A stretch of DNA of 64,000 nt. Source: Glycomyces arizonensis DSM 44726 (GTDB taxonomy: Bacteria > Actinomycetota > Actinomycetes > Mycobacteriales > Micromonosporaceae). A program made the translations under genes and the position numbers. Below the pieces are notes generated by a model. The model saw nothing but the letters and a program-made list of their open reading frames with translations, did no database searches and was not told the origin of the DNA. The DNA lies in NCBI RefSeq assembly GCF_000482705.1, contig NZ_AXWO01000002.1:62001-126000 (forward strand). Reading direction: 5' to 3'. Below, one piece after another: positions 1-8,440 of the stretch. Position 1 is the first letter of the stretch; each line of letters opens with the position of its first letter.

Positions 1-1164
1 CGGGCGCGGGTCCTGCACTCGGCGGGGTTCCGCCGCCTGGCGTCCAAGACGCAGGTCCACACCGCGGGCACGGACGACTTCCTCCGCACGCGACTGACGC
101 ACTCGCTGGAGGTGGCCCAGATCGCCCGGGAGACCGGCGACAGGCTCGGCTGCGACCCGGACGTGGTGGACGTGGCGGGCCTGGCGCACGACCTCGGCCA
201 CCCGCCGTTCGGCCACAACGGCGAGGACGCGCTGCACGAGGCGGCGCTCCCGTGCGGCGGCTTCGAAGGCAACGCCCAGACGCTGCGGGTCCTCACCCGC
301 CTGGAGGCGAAGATCCTCGACGCAGGCGGCGCCTCGGCGGGCCTGAACCTGACGCGCGCGTCCCTGGACGCGACGTGCAAGTACCCGTGGGAGGCGCGCG
401 AGGGCACGCGCAAGTTCGGCGTCTACGCCGACGACCGGGACGTCTTCGACTGGTTCCGCGCCGGCGCCCCCGCGGGGGAGCAGTGCCTGGAGGCGCAGGT
501 GATGGACTGGTCGGACGACGTGGCCTATTCGGTCCACGACGTCGAGGACGGCCTGCACGGCGGCTACATCGACCTGGCGAGGCTGATGGACGACCGCGAG
601 GAGCAGGCGGGCGTGTGCGCCGACGTGGCCGGGCGCTACTCGGACGAATCCGAGGCGGCCCTGGCCGAGGCGCTGAAGGATCTCCTGCGCGACCCGGTGA
701 TGCGGGCCCTGCACGACTACGACGGCTCCTTCGCGGCGATGGTGGCCTTGAAGTCGTTCACCTCGACGATGGTGGGCCGCTTCGTGAGCGCGGCGGTCGG
801 GGCCACACGGGACCGCTACGGCCGGGCCCCGCTCGGCCGCTACGACGCGGACCTGGTCGTCCCCGAGCGCGAACGGGTCCAGTGCGCGCTGCTCAAGGGC
901 ATCGCCTGGCGCTATGTGATGCGCCCGCGGACCGCCGAGCCGTACTACGCGCGCCAGCGGGAGACCCTGACCGACCTCGTGACGCTGCTGTCCGACCGCG
1001 GCCCCGAGGCGCTGGAGCCGATGTTCGCCGCCGCCTGGCGCCGCGCGGGCGACGACGCCGCGCGCCTGCGCGTCGTGATCGACCAGGTGGCGTCCCTGAC
1101 CGACGCCTCGGCGACCGCCTGGCACGCCGGACTCGCGGCCGGCGGTGCTCGGCCCGCGGCGTGA
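1..1164 (+). CDS. dgt: dGTPase-like HD-domain triphosphohydrolase, 5'-truncated by the window
   Basis: The reading frame is open from base 1 to a TGA at 1162, so the start lies upstream. The translation begins with a RARVLHSAGFRRLASKTQV-type segment followed by TRLTHSLEVAQIAR and the metal-binding HDLGHPPFGH motif. These are the signature of the deoxyguanosinetriphosphate triphosphohydrolase-like HD family, which cleaves dNTPs to a deoxynucleoside and triphosphate. The later VMDWSDDVAYSVHDVEDG segment supplies further conserved HD residues. In actinobacteria this gene commonly sits near dnaG, but that region is outside the window. It converges with the next gene with only 5 bp between stops. 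The family is firm; substrate preference cannot be read from sequence. Confidence 0.93.
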   Translation, partial: RARVLHSAGFRRLASKTQVHTAGTDDFLRTRLTHSLEVAQIARETGDRLGCDPDVVDVAGLAHDLGHPPFGHNGEDALHEAALPCGGFEGNAQTLRVLTRLEAKILDAGGASAGLNLTRASLDATCKYPWEAREGTRKFGVYADDRDVFDWFRAGAPAGEQCLEAQVMDWSDDVAYSVHDVEDGLHGGYIDLARLMDDREEQAGVCADVAGRYSDESEAALAEALKDLLRDPVMRALHDYDGSFAAMVALKSFTSTMVGRFVSAAVGATRDRYGRAPLGRYDADLVVPERERVQCALLKGIAWRYVMRPRTAEPYYARQRETLTDLVTLLSDRGPEALEPMFAAAWRRAGDDAARLRVVIDQVASLTDASATAWHAGLAAGGARPAA

Positions 1165-1169
1165 GGCCG

Positions 1170-2423
1170 TCAGAACCGCGGGAGACCGACGGTCCGCTCG
1201 AGCCGGCGCCTGCTCGTCTTCTCGGAGCTGATCCACTCGGCCAGGAGGACGGTCGCGTCGTCGGTCAGCTTCCCGCCGTGGTGGTCCAGAATGCTGCGGA
1301 TGAGACGGCGCAGCGTCTCGGGCGTCGGGAGCTGGTCGGAGTGGTGCCGGATGAGGAAGTCGGTGAACTGGTCGAGACCGAACTCCTGGCCGTCGTGGTT
1401 GCGGGCCTCGGTGATGCCGTCGGTGTAGAACACCACGCGGTCGCCGGGTTCCAACTGCTCGCTGCATACCGTGGGATCCAGCCCCAGGTCGGTGCCCATC
1501 GGGTGGGCGGGAGGGCACTTCAGACTGGTCGACCAGCGCTGGCCGCGGATGATGATCGGCGCCGGGTGGCCGCGGTTGATCCACCGCAGCATGCCGTCGC
1601 GGGTGTCCAAGGTGGCGAGGACGCCGGTGACGTACTGGTCGCCGTTGAACTGCTCTATGAGGATGCGCTCGATCTCCACGCTGGTCTCGACCAGGTCGAC
1701 GTCGCGGCGCCGCCGGTTGCGGTAGATCGACATGGCCAGGTTGACCGCGATCCCCGCGGTGGTGTCGTGCCCCATGGAGTCGAACACCGCCAGGTGGGCC
1801 GTGTCGCCGGCCATCGCGTAGTCGAAGGCGTCGCCGCCGACCTCGTAGGCGGGCTCCATGACGCCGCTGATCACCACGTCGGAGTCCGCGTACGTCCGCG
1901 GCGGCATCAGCTGCCACTCCTGCTCGGCGGCGACCTCCATGCGCTTGGTGCGCAGCAGGCGCGGATAGGCGTCGCTGGTGCGGCGCCGGGCGAGCAGCAC
2001 CAGTGCGACCATCGACGCGAGCCGCTCGATCTTCCGGACGGTGTCGGGGTCGTCGCCGGGGCTGCCCGCGCGCAGGACCCCGAGGCGCTCGGTGCCCTTG
2101 ATCAGCGGCACCCAGCACAGAAACCGGTCCCTGCCGTCCCGGGACCCCATCACTGGCTGCCCGTACTGGAAGGCGCGGCCGGCCATCGTGCCCTCGACGG
2201 CGTACTCCCGCTCGGACTCCTGCTTGGCGTCGACGCCGATGCCGGTCATCTCCCGCAGCACTTCCTGCTGCATGTCGACCAGGTAGATCGCCACGTCCTC
2301 CAGGTCGGCCATGGCGGCGCACCGGTTCACCTCCTGCGGGATGTCCTTGAAGGCCACCAGGTGGCTCGCGTCCAGCAGGCTGACGAGCATGGCGAGGACT
2401 CCGCCCTCATAGCGAGCGTCCAT
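1170..2423 (-). CDS. GAF domain plus PP2C/SpoIIE-type serine phosphatase
   Basis: A 417-residue soluble protein. About residues 20-165 look like a GAF sensor domain. Residues about 190-400 are a PP2C_SIG (SpoIIE/RsbU) phosphatase with GGDAFDY, the metal-ligand motif DSMGHD, FYTDGITEAR and the terminal DDATVLL motif. Proteins of this type usually dephosphorylate anti-anti-sigma factors in partner-switching circuits. No STAS or RsbW-type kinase gene is adjacent, so the partner is probably encoded elsewhere. The ATG at 2423 follows a GGAGGG Shine-Dalgarno about 9 nt upstream. No transmembrane segment is visible, so a cytosolic sensor is expected. Confidence 0.88.
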   Translation of the reverse strand: MDARYEGGVLAMLVSLLDASHLVAFKDIPQEVNRCAAMADLEDVAIYLVDMQQEVLREMTGIGVDAKQESEREYAVEGTMAGRAFQYGQPVMGSRDGRDRFLCWVPLIKGTERLGVLRAGSPGDDPDTVRKIERLASMVALVLLARRRTSDAYPRLLRTKRMEVAAEQEWQLMPPRTYADSDVVISGVMEPAYEVGGDAFDYAMAGDTAHLAVFDSMGHDTTAGIAVNLAMSIYRNRRRRDVDLVETSVEIERILIEQFNGDQYVTGVLATLDTRDGMLRWINRGHPAPIIIRGQRWSTSLKCPPAHPMGTDLGLDPTVCSEQLEPGDRVVFYTDGITEARNHDGQEFGLDQFTDFLIRHHSDQLPTPETLRRLIRSILDHHGGKLTDDATVLLAEWISSEKTSRRRLERTVGLPRF

Positions 2424-2555
2424 GTGCCGTGTCCCTCCACGAGGAGCCGGTGGCCCCGGTGGCCGGTCGGCTTGGCACCTGGTTTACCACCTGGGCGGGG
2501 AACGAAACGCGTATTCCGGCACTTCGGCCTCGGCGGGCGGTGACCGAGCCGCCGG

Positions 2556-2972
2556 TCAGGCCATCGGACGCACGTCGCGCTCTCGCAGCTCGGTCATGAC
2601 CGACGCCACGCTGCGGAAGTCGTTGTCGAGATGCAGAACCGTGCGGTCGTGGTGGACCGCGGTGGCGCACACCAGCAGATCGATCACCCCCGCCGACCGG
2701 TGCTGCCCGCGCTGCGTCAGCCGGTGCTGGGCCGTTTCGACCCAGCGCCAGGCGTGCTTGGGGACCGGAACGGTCCGACACATGCGGTCGAGGTCCTCGG
2801 CGAGCTCGTCGCGGTGCGCGGCGCTCATCGCCGAGAAGAGGAACTCGGCCCGTGTGGCCTCGCAGATCCCGAAGGCGCCCGACGCGATGTGCTCGTGCCA
2901 GGCCTCCATGGCGCGGGCGTCGCGGAACAGGAACCAGAGCGCCGAGGTGTCGAGCAGGTGGTCACCGATCAC
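2556..2972 (-). CDS. vapC: PIN-domain ribonuclease toxin, VapC type
   Basis: A 138-residue PIN domain with the expected acidic residues: Asp8 in LLDTSALWF, Glu43 in RAEFLFS, Asp98 in VIDLLVCATA, and Asp116/Asp118 in LDNDF. These coordinate Mg2+ in VapC-type RNases, which typically cleave tRNA or rRNA. The start overlaps the end of the upstream vapB-like gene by 11 bp, the usual translationally coupled antitoxin-toxin order. Length is normal for the family and no key residue is missing, so the toxin is probably intact. The RNA target cannot be inferred. Confidence 0.88.
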   Translation of the reverse strand: MIGDHLLDTSALWFLFRDARAMEAWHEHIASGAFGICEATRAEFLFSAMSAAHRDELAEDLDRMCRTVPVPKHAWRWVETAQHRLTQRGQHRSAGVIDLLVCATAVHHDRTVLHLDNDFRSVASVMTELRERDVRPMA

Positions 2973-3201
2973 CGGCGGCGTCTTTCCAAGCCTGCTTGGC
3001 CGCTCGGTGGGCCTCGGCCGCCGCGTCGAACTCCCCGCGCCGCCCCCGTTCGTACAGGCGCTCGGCGGCCTTCAGTCGCTCCATGCGTTCGACGTATTCA
3101 CGCAGCGCCGTGTTGACGGTGTCCTTCTTGGTCGTGGTCTCCATGAGGCGCATCGCCTTGGCGAGTGCCTCGTCGTCGAGGTCGATCTGCGTGACGGACA
3201 T
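2962..3201 (-). CDS. vapB: VapB-type ribbon-helix-helix antitoxin
   Basis: A 79-residue protein. The N-terminal part (MSVTQIDLDDEALAKAMRL... TKKDTVNTALREYVERM) fits a ribbon-helix-helix DNA-binding fold. The C-terminal half is charged and probably wraps the toxin. It precedes vapC with an 11-bp overlap. The ATG at 3201 follows a G-rich purine tract (GGGGGGAAGG). A palindrome lies 26-40 bp upstream and is a plausible site for autorepression by the antitoxin-toxin complex. The family call rests on fold-level features plus context. Confidence 0.82.
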   Translation of the reverse strand: MSVTQIDLDDEALAKAMRLMETTTKKDTVNTALREYVERMERLKAAERLYERGRRGEFDAAAEAHRAAKQAWKDAAGDR

Positions 3202-3227
3202 GCCTTCCCCCCGATGTTGGTGACATT

Positions 3228-3242
3228 TGTATCAAGCATACA
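3228..3242. promoter_or_regulatory. Palindromic operator candidate for vapBC
   Basis: The sequence TGTAT-CAAGC-ATACA is a perfect 5-bp inverted repeat with a 5-nt spacer, just upstream of vapB in an AT-richer pocket. Ribbon-helix-helix antitoxins normally bind such short palindromes. It also lies upstream of the convergent end of nothing else, so vapBC is the only obvious target. Function is inferred from position. Confidence 0.5.
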
Positions 3243-3277
3243 TCGGGCTTCCTCATGGATCGCCTTCCCCGGCGGGG

Positions 3278-3964
3278 TCAGCGCCTGCGGAAGACGAGGT
3301 CGAAGATCTCCCGGCCCGCGGCGGTGCCGCGGCGCTCGAACTTCGTCACCGGGCGGTGCTCCGGCCGCGGGGCGTAGCCGCCTGCGGTGTTCTCCAGGCC
3401 CTCGTCGGTGGTGAGGACCTCGAGCATCTGCTCGGCGTAGTCGGCGATGTCGGTAGCGCAGTGGAGGACGCCGCCGCTGCGAAGCAGACCGCGCATCGTG
3501 GCGACGTGCGCGGGCTGGATGATCCGGCGCTTGTGGTGGCGCTTCTTTGGCCAGGGATCGGGGAAGTACACGCGGATCTCGTCGAGCGAGCCGGGCGCGA
3601 TCCCGTGCCACAGCAGCGGCAGAGCATCGCCCTTGTAGACGCGCACGTTGTCGAGGCCGCGCTCCTCGGCGCGGGCCATGAGGTCGGCGATGCCCTGCGG
3701 GTAGACCTCGACGGCCAGCAGGTCCCGGTCGCGGTCGGCGTCGGCCATCGCGGCGGCGGCCTCGCCGTTGCCCGAGCCGATCTCGAGGACGAGCGGGGCC
3801 TCGCGCCCGAACAGCGCCGCGGGGTCGATTTCACCGTCCTCGGGCTCCCACTCCACGCCGTAGCGGGGCCACAGGCGGGCCATGGCCTCGTCGTGGCGCG
3901 GCTTGTTGCGGCCCTGGCGGAAGTTGAACGTCAGGATGTGGCGGTGCTCGGTCTGCTCAGGCAT
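3278..3964 (-). CDS. trmB: tRNA (guanine-N7)-methyltransferase TrmB
   Basis: A 228-residue SAM-dependent methyltransferase of TrmB type that makes m7G46 in the tRNA variable loop. Visible motifs are the SAM-binding VLEIGSGNGE, EVYPQGIADL, and the family signature FPDPWPKKRHHKRR, with the C-terminal TKFERRG segment. Length is typical. The start overlaps the 3' end of the upstream membrane-protein gene by 34 bp, suggesting co-transcription. A GAAGGG sequence sits just before the ATG, and a TAAGCT box lies 9 nt upstream, so a second internal promoter is possible. Confidence 0.93.
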   Translation of the reverse strand: MPEQTEHRHILTFNFRQGRNKPRHDEAMARLWPRYGVEWEPEDGEIDPAALFGREAPLVLEIGSGNGEAAAAMADADRDRDLLAVEVYPQGIADLMARAEERGLDNVRVYKGDALPLLWHGIAPGSLDEIRVYFPDPWPKKRHHKRRIIQPAHVATMRGLLRSGGVLHCATDIADYAEQMLEVLTTDEGLENTAGGYAPRPEHRPVTKFERRGTAAGREIFDLVFRRR

Positions 3965-4752
3965 AACCCTTCGAGCTTAGCGGGGGACTCGTACGAGCGG
4001 CCCCTGATGCCGCCGGTGGAGTCCGGCCGCCGCGCCTCGGGACGCTGCGGCGGGTCCTCGGGCTCGTGCAGCGTGCCGTTCTCGAACAGGAACGACTCGC
4101 GGTGCTCCTCGTCCTCGTACCCGTCGTCGGCGCCGGGCTGCTCGGGCACGTACGTGGGCGGCCCCTCCTCGGGCTCGTCGTCGGGCTCGGTGGTGAGCAT
4201 GGCGCGCGGGCGGCGGGCGGCCCGGCCGCCGCGCCGCTGCTTGGCGCGGGCGCGCAGGAAGTAGACGTAGGCGCCGAGGACGACGAGGGCGATCCCCGCG
4301 CCGAGCCAGAAGCCGGGCCCGGCGACGACGACGCCGAGCAGCTCAAGAAGCGTCAGGGCGATGAGTACGTAGAGGATGCGGCGGTGCCGCCGCCGCCACC
4401 ATTCCGCCCGCATCTGCCGAAGCCTGGCCGTCTCACTCATCTCGGGGTCCTCGCCGGTCACCGACTGGTCGACTTCCAACCGTACCGACTCGCCGCGGCC
4501 GCTGCCGCGCCGCTCCCGGCCCGGCGATGCCTCGGGGACCCCGACCGGCCCGGGCGCGGGCGTTTCGCCCGGCTCATCGGGGGCGTCGCGGTCCGGTTCG
4601 GGGCGGTGGGGCTCACGGGTGAGGACGCGCCCGTCGGAGGCGGCGCGGTCGGCGATCATGCGCTCGTCGGGGTCGTAGCGGCGCACCAGCGCGGGGGTCA
4701 GTGCGAGCAGGCTGGTGGCGACCAGCAGGGCCAGCAGGACCGAAGCGGGCAT
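3931..4752 (-). CDS. Membrane protein with SepX/GlpR-like architecture
   Basis: A 273-residue protein. It has an N-terminal membrane anchor (about residues 3-23), a proline-, Asp- and Arg-rich linker, and then a basic RRRHRRILYVL segment opening a pair of membrane helices (about 123-170). An acidic, disordered C-terminal tail follows. This order matches actinobacterial SepX/GlpR divisome proteins (N-terminal helix, linker, RRRR-type segment, helix pair), but I see no diagnostic motif, so the call is tentative. It overlaps trmB and is divergent from the long sigma-factor gene. No enzymatic motif is present. Confidence 0.45.
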   Translation of the reverse strand: MPASVLLALLVATSLLALTPALVRRYDPDERMIADRAASDGRVLTREPHRPEPDRDAPDEPGETPAPGPVGVPEASPGRERRGSGRGESVRLEVDQSVTGEDPEMSETARLRQMRAEWWRRRHRRILYVLIALTLLELLGVVVAGPGFWLGAGIALVVLGAYVYFLRARAKQRRGGRAARRPRAMLTTEPDDEPEEGPPTYVPEQPGADDGYEDEEHRESFLFENGTLHEPEDPPQRPEARRPDSTGGIRGRSYESPAKLEGLCLSRPSTATS

Positions 4753-5118
4753 GGCTCACCTCCCGGGGTCGTTCGCGAGATCCGTGCGTTTCTCAACGGT
4801 ACGCAATAACCTGACAGATTTCCGACAGTCAGCTGGAACACCGCTGAGCACGACCTATACCGTCACTCGTGGTCACAATCGAATCACAATTCACGATAAC
4901 GCTGGATATTCGCCTGGAAATTCGGAAAAGGTCCTATTCGTAATGGTTTCGATTTCGCCTACCCTCTAGGCACAACCCGAACCGTAGTCACTCGTTAACC
5001 CGGTGAAGGTGCCGCCCGCCGCCCCCGACCGTTCGGCACAGCGGCCACCCTGACGAGCCACAACCCGAGCCCCTGATGCTACGAGCTCGGCGCCACAAGG
5101 AAGGAGCACCGGCGAACC
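4753..5118. other. Divergent intergenic region with promoters, AT-richer than flanks
   Basis: The 366 bp separate two divergent genes and are clearly AT-richer around 4800-4975. No protein, RNA gene or long inverted repeat is evident. It must hold the promoter for the long sigma-factor gene, whose AAGGAAGGAGC ribosome-binding site lies about 15 nt before the ATG at 5119, and one for the membrane-protein/trmB pair. A GGAAC at about 4836 resembles an ECF -35 box, but the nearest CGTC is 21 nt on, too far for a standard ECF promoter. Confidence 0.5.
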
Positions 5119-7638
5119 ATGCCCGACGATGTATCCGCCGGAAATCCCCGCCGCGTCGAAACCCGCGACCCCGACGCCCTGTCCGACCCCGAACTCCTCG
5201 CCGCCACCCGCGAAGGCGACACCGCCGCCTACGCGGTCCTGTACGAGCGCCACGTCCACGCCGCCCGCCGCCTCGCCCGCGTCCTCTCCAGGGACGCCGC
5301 CGGAGCCGACGACCTCGTCTCTGAGACGTTCGCGAAACTCCTCCACATCCTCCGCGAAGGCCGCGGCCCCGACCTCGCCTTCCGCCCCTACATGCTCCGC
5401 ACCCTCCGCAACACCTTCTACGACCGCGTCCGGCGCGACCAGCGCGTCGAGTTCACCGACGACCTCGCCGCCCTCGACGCCGGCGAGCTCGTCGCCGACC
5501 CCACCGTCGACAGCACCGTCGCGGGCGCCGAGCGCCGCTACGCCGCCCTCGCCTTCGGCAAACTCCCCGAGCGCTGGCGCATGGTCCTGTGGCACACCGA
5601 GGTCGAAGAGGACACCCCGGCCCAGATCGCCGCCATGCTCGGCATGACCGCGAACGGCGTCGCCGCCCTCGCCTACCGCGCCCGCGAGAAGCTGCGCCAG
5701 AACTACCTCACCGAGCACGCCGCCGACGCCCCGCCCGAGGCGTGCCGGTGGACCGTCGACCGGCTCGGCGCGCGCGTCCGGGGCAAGCTCGGGGTCCGCG
5801 ACGCCGAACGCGTCGACGACCATCTCGAAGGCTGCGTCTCCTGCAATCTGCTGTTCGCCGAGCTCACCGAGCTCAACTCGGGCCTGCGCCTCGTCCTCGC
5901 CCCCGTCATCCTCGGCGCCGCCGCGGCCCCCTACCTCGCCGCCGGCGCCGCCTCCGCGGCCGGCATCGCCGCGGGCGGCCTCCTCGGCGCCCTCCTCTCG
6001 CCGTTCCTCGCCTTCGGCAACTGGATCAGGGGCGTCGCCCAGCAGCTCGGCACCAAGGGCTCCATCGCCACCGGCGGCAGCACCGCCGCGGCCGTGGTCG
6101 CCGCCGTCGTGGTCTTCGCGCTTCTGCCCAGCGAGGAGGAGAGCGAACCGCAGGCCGCACCCGAGCCGCCGGTCGCCGAGACCCAGGAGGCGGCCCCGTC
6201 GCCCGACGATGAGGAGGAGCCCGCCGAGCCCGATCCCGAGCCGGACGACCCCGAACCGGCCACCGACGACTCCACCGGCCTCGTCCCGGCCGAGGACGAG
6301 CCCGTCGAACCGGCCGAGCCCGCCGCCTACGGCATCGAGCACGGCCTCGGCAGCTCCGGCCTCATCGCCGGAGGCGAGGGCGTCCTGCCGATCCGCCTGG
6401 AGCCGGGGAGGCCGGGCGGCGGCTACGCGCCCACCACCCGCCAGGCCGACCGGACCCCCGAGTCCGCGCGCGCCCTGCCGCGCCAGACCGCTTGGGGGCA
6501 GGCCGCCACCGATCGCGTCGGCATCGAGGTCACCCTCCCCGAGGGCATCGCGCTCGCCGCCGAGGAGGCCGAACCCGGCTGGCGCTGCGAGAGCGACGGC
6601 CCGCTCGTCCGGTGCACCATCGGCGAGCTGCCCGACCCCGCCGTCGCCGAGGTCCGCATCGCCATCGCCGAGGACGTCAGCGGCTACCAGACCTTCGCCG
6701 TCTCGATCTTCGGCCCCGACATCTCCGGCGCCACCGACCTGCGCGTCCCGGTCGCCCCGGCGGGCACCGAGGTCGCCTACGCCAGCCTCGACGCCACCGG
6801 CGTCACCGCCGCGGGCAACACCTGGCTCACCTGCGACGTCCCCGCCTGTGAAAACGCGAACGGCAATGGCAATGGCAACGGCAATGGCAACGGCCCGATG
6901 AAGCCGTACAAGCCGAAGCCAGGTGACCCGCAGCCCCCGACCGGCAAGGAGGGCGAGGCCGTCAGCGGCACCGCCGTCGACGTCCCGGGCGGCGCCGAGA
7001 TCCGCTGGGTGGGCCTGTACTGGGCGGGCGTCGACGACGACCTGCCGCTGGAGGTCGCCCTGGCCGGTCCCGGCGGCGCCTGGAGCGAGCTGAGCGCCGC
7101 CACCGTCACCGACACCGATCCGGGCGTGCAGGCGTTCGTCGACGTCACCGGCCTGGTCACCGGGCCGGGGGAGTACTGGCTCGCCACCGACAACCACGCG
7201 CTGCCCGCCGCGCAGTGCGAGCACGGCAACGCGTGGGGCAGCCCGCACTGCTCGGGCCCGAAATGGGCCGGGTGGTCCCTGACGGTCGTCTACGCCGAAT
7301 CCGGCGCCGACTCCCGGGAGGTCGCCGTCTACGACGGGGCGCCCGCGGCCGACACGGTGATCGACGTCCGCGGCGGCGGCGAGGTCACCGTCGCCTACAC
7401 GCTGTGGGGCTCCTCGGCATGCGAGGACGGCGACGAGCTCACCGTCGGCGGCCAGGACATGGGGCAGCCGGGGCGCGGCCACGCGAACGGCGCGGCGAAC
7501 GGCCCGCAGTGGCGCACGTTCGGCGTCGACGTCGCCGTCAGCTCCACCGACCTGGCCGAGGACGGCGAGGTCCGGTTCGCCCGCGGCGGCGATCCCTTCA
7601 TCGTCGGGGTCGTGGCCGTCGCGGCACCGAGCGGCTGA
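5119..7638 (+). CDS. ECF sigma factor fused to zinc finger, membrane helix and large extracytoplasmic domain
   Basis: An 839-residue single polypeptide. Residues about 26-110 form sigma region 2 (LVSETFAKLL, YMLRTLRNTFYDRVRRDQR). Residues 138-195 form sigma region 4 (KLPERWRMVLWHTEVE, MLGMTANGVAALAYRAREKL). Next comes a zinc-finger-like anti-sigma motif H235-x3-C239-x2-C242, an Ala/Gly-rich hydrophobic stretch (256-300) and a membrane helix (about 322-337). The outer part has a Pro/Glu/Asp linker, a beta-rich region, an Asn-Gly repeat (579-590) and a terminal domain (about 630-839) with WVGLYWAGV and paired cysteines. Typical ECF factors are about 200 residues. Such fusions are known in ECF families with C-terminal extensions and imply membrane sequestration, perhaps with release by proteolysis. 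No separate anti-sigma gene is adjacent. Confidence 0.88.
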   Translation: MPDDVSAGNPRRVETRDPDALSDPELLAATREGDTAAYAVLYERHVHAARRLARVLSRDAAGADDLVSETFAKLLHILREGRGPDLAFRPYMLRTLRNTFYDRVRRDQRVEFTDDLAALDAGELVADPTVDSTVAGAERRYAALAFGKLPERWRMVLWHTEVEEDTPAQIAAMLGMTANGVAALAYRAREKLRQNYLTEHAADAPPEACRWTVDRLGARVRGKLGVRDAERVDDHLEGCVSCNLLFAELTELNSGLRLVLAPVILGAAAAPYLAAGAASAAGIAAGGLLGALLSPFLAFGNWIRGVAQQLGTKGSIATGGSTAAAVVAAVVVFALLPSEEESEPQAAPEPPVAETQEAAPSPDDEEEPAEPDPEPDDPEPATDDSTGLVPAEDEPVEPAEPAAYGIEHGLGSSGLIAGGEGVLPIRLEPGRPGGGYAPTTRQADRTPESARALPRQTAWGQAATDRVGIEVTLPEGIALAAEEAEPGWRCESDGPLVRCTIGELPDPAVAEVRIAIAEDVSGYQTFAVSIFGPDISGATDLRVPVAPAGTEVAYASLDATGVTAAGNTWLTCDVPACENANGNGNGNGNGNGPMKPYKPKPGDPQPPTGKEGEAVSGTAVDVPGGAEIRWVGLYWAGVDDDLPLEVALAGPGGAWSELSAATVTDTDPGVQAFVDVTGLVTGPGEYWLATDNHALPAAQCEHGNAWGSPHCSGPKWAGWSLTVVYAESGADSREVAVYDGAPAADTVIDVRGGGEVTVAYTLWGSSACEDGDELTVGGQDMGQPGRGHANGAANGPQWRTFGVDVAVSSTDLAEDGEVRFARGGDPFIVGVVAVAAPSG

Positions 7639-7664
7639 GACCCCGAACACGCTACGCTGTGGAG

Positions 7665-8180
7665 GTGCCGAGCACCTCCGCAGAAACCGTGCCCCAGACG
7701 CCTTCGGGCTCAAGGCCGCGCAATCCGATCACGCGCGGCTGGCGGCTGCTGCGGTCGCACGGCGGCGAGCTGTTCCGCTTCGTCGGCGTCGGCGGCACCG
7801 CCTACTGCATCGACGTGGGGCTGTTCAACCTGCTCATGCTCGGCCTGGACTGGCCCGACTGGATCGCCAAGACCACCGCGACCGTGATCGCCACGACGTT
7901 CGCGTTCTTCGGCAACCGGTACTGGACATGGCGCGACCGCCTCGGTTCGAGCGCGGCCCATCGCCAGTACCTGCTGTACTTCTTCTTCAACGGGATCGGG
8001 CTGCTCATCTCGCTCGCCTGCCTGTGGGCCAACAGCGGGCTCGCGCAGGTCTGGCCCGAGTACTTCGACACGGTGCTGGCGAAGAACCTCGCCGCGAACG
8101 TCATCGGCGTCGGCCTGGCCTCGACGTTCCGCTTCTACGCCTACCGCACTTGGGTGTTCCGCAGCGCGGGGCGGCTCTGA
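7665..8180 (+). CDS. GtrA-family membrane protein
   Basis: A protein of about 171 residues with a short hydrophilic N-terminus and four predicted membrane helices. It carries the GtrA hallmarks FRFVGVGGTAYCIDVGLFNLL and, near the end, FRFYAYRTWVF. The family is linked to flipping or transfer of lipid-linked sugars in polysaccharide and teichoic or arabinogalactan-type pathways. I chose the GTG at 7665 because a TACGCT -10 box ends 6 nt upstream (7653-7658), consistent with a leaderless mRNA; a GTG at 7659 is the alternative. No glycosyltransferase partner is adjacent. Its 3' end is the apparent parent of the tandem array that follows. Confidence 0.85.
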   Translation: MPSTSAETVPQTPSGSRPRNPITRGWRLLRSHGGELFRFVGVGGTAYCIDVGLFNLLMLGLDWPDWIAKTTATVIATTFAFFGNRYWTWRDRLGSSAAHRQYLLYFFFNGIGLLISLACLWANSGLAQVWPEYFDTVLAKNLAANVIGVGLASTFRFYAYRTWVFRSAGRL

Positions 8181-8436
8181 GGTCGGTTCGGGAACGGCAC
8201 CGAGAAGCTCAGGCGGGTGCTCCGCCGCGCGGGACGGGCCTTGCGGTCGGTTCGGGGACTACGCCGGGAAACCGGGCGGGGCGTTCCCCGCGCGGAGCGG
8301 CCCTGTGGTCGGTTCGGGGGCGTCGCCGGAAAGCCGCGCAGGTGCTCCGCCGCGCGAGGCGGACCTGTGGTCGATCCGAGGCTGCGCCGAGAAGCCGGTG
8401 GTGTTCCGCCCCGCCGGACGGCTCTGAGTCGCGCAG
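8153..8436. repeat. Degenerate tandem array of about 62-bp units derived from the gtrA 3' end
   Basis: The GGTCGGTTCGGG-like core occurs at 8181, 8245, 8307 and 8369 (periods 64, 62 and 62). Each copy is preceded by a segment resembling the gtrA C-terminal codons (GTGTTCCGC...GCGG.CTCTGA), including the real gene end at about 8153-8180 and a final copy at about 8404-8427. This suggests stepwise tandem duplication of the gtrA terminus with later divergence. No frame across the array looks like a real protein. Confidence 0.7.
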
Positions 8437-8440
8437 CGAG

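Noticed and set aside
4830-4870. ECF-type promoter (GGAAC ... CGTC) before the long sigma gene
   Set aside because: The spacing of 21 nt is too long for an ECF -35/-10 pair.
4966-7713. A 915-codon frame opposite the long sigma-factor gene
   Set aside because: Its composition (Gly/Ala/Val/Asp repeats) is that expected of the antisense of GC-rich coding DNA, and the plus strand encodes clear sigma domains.
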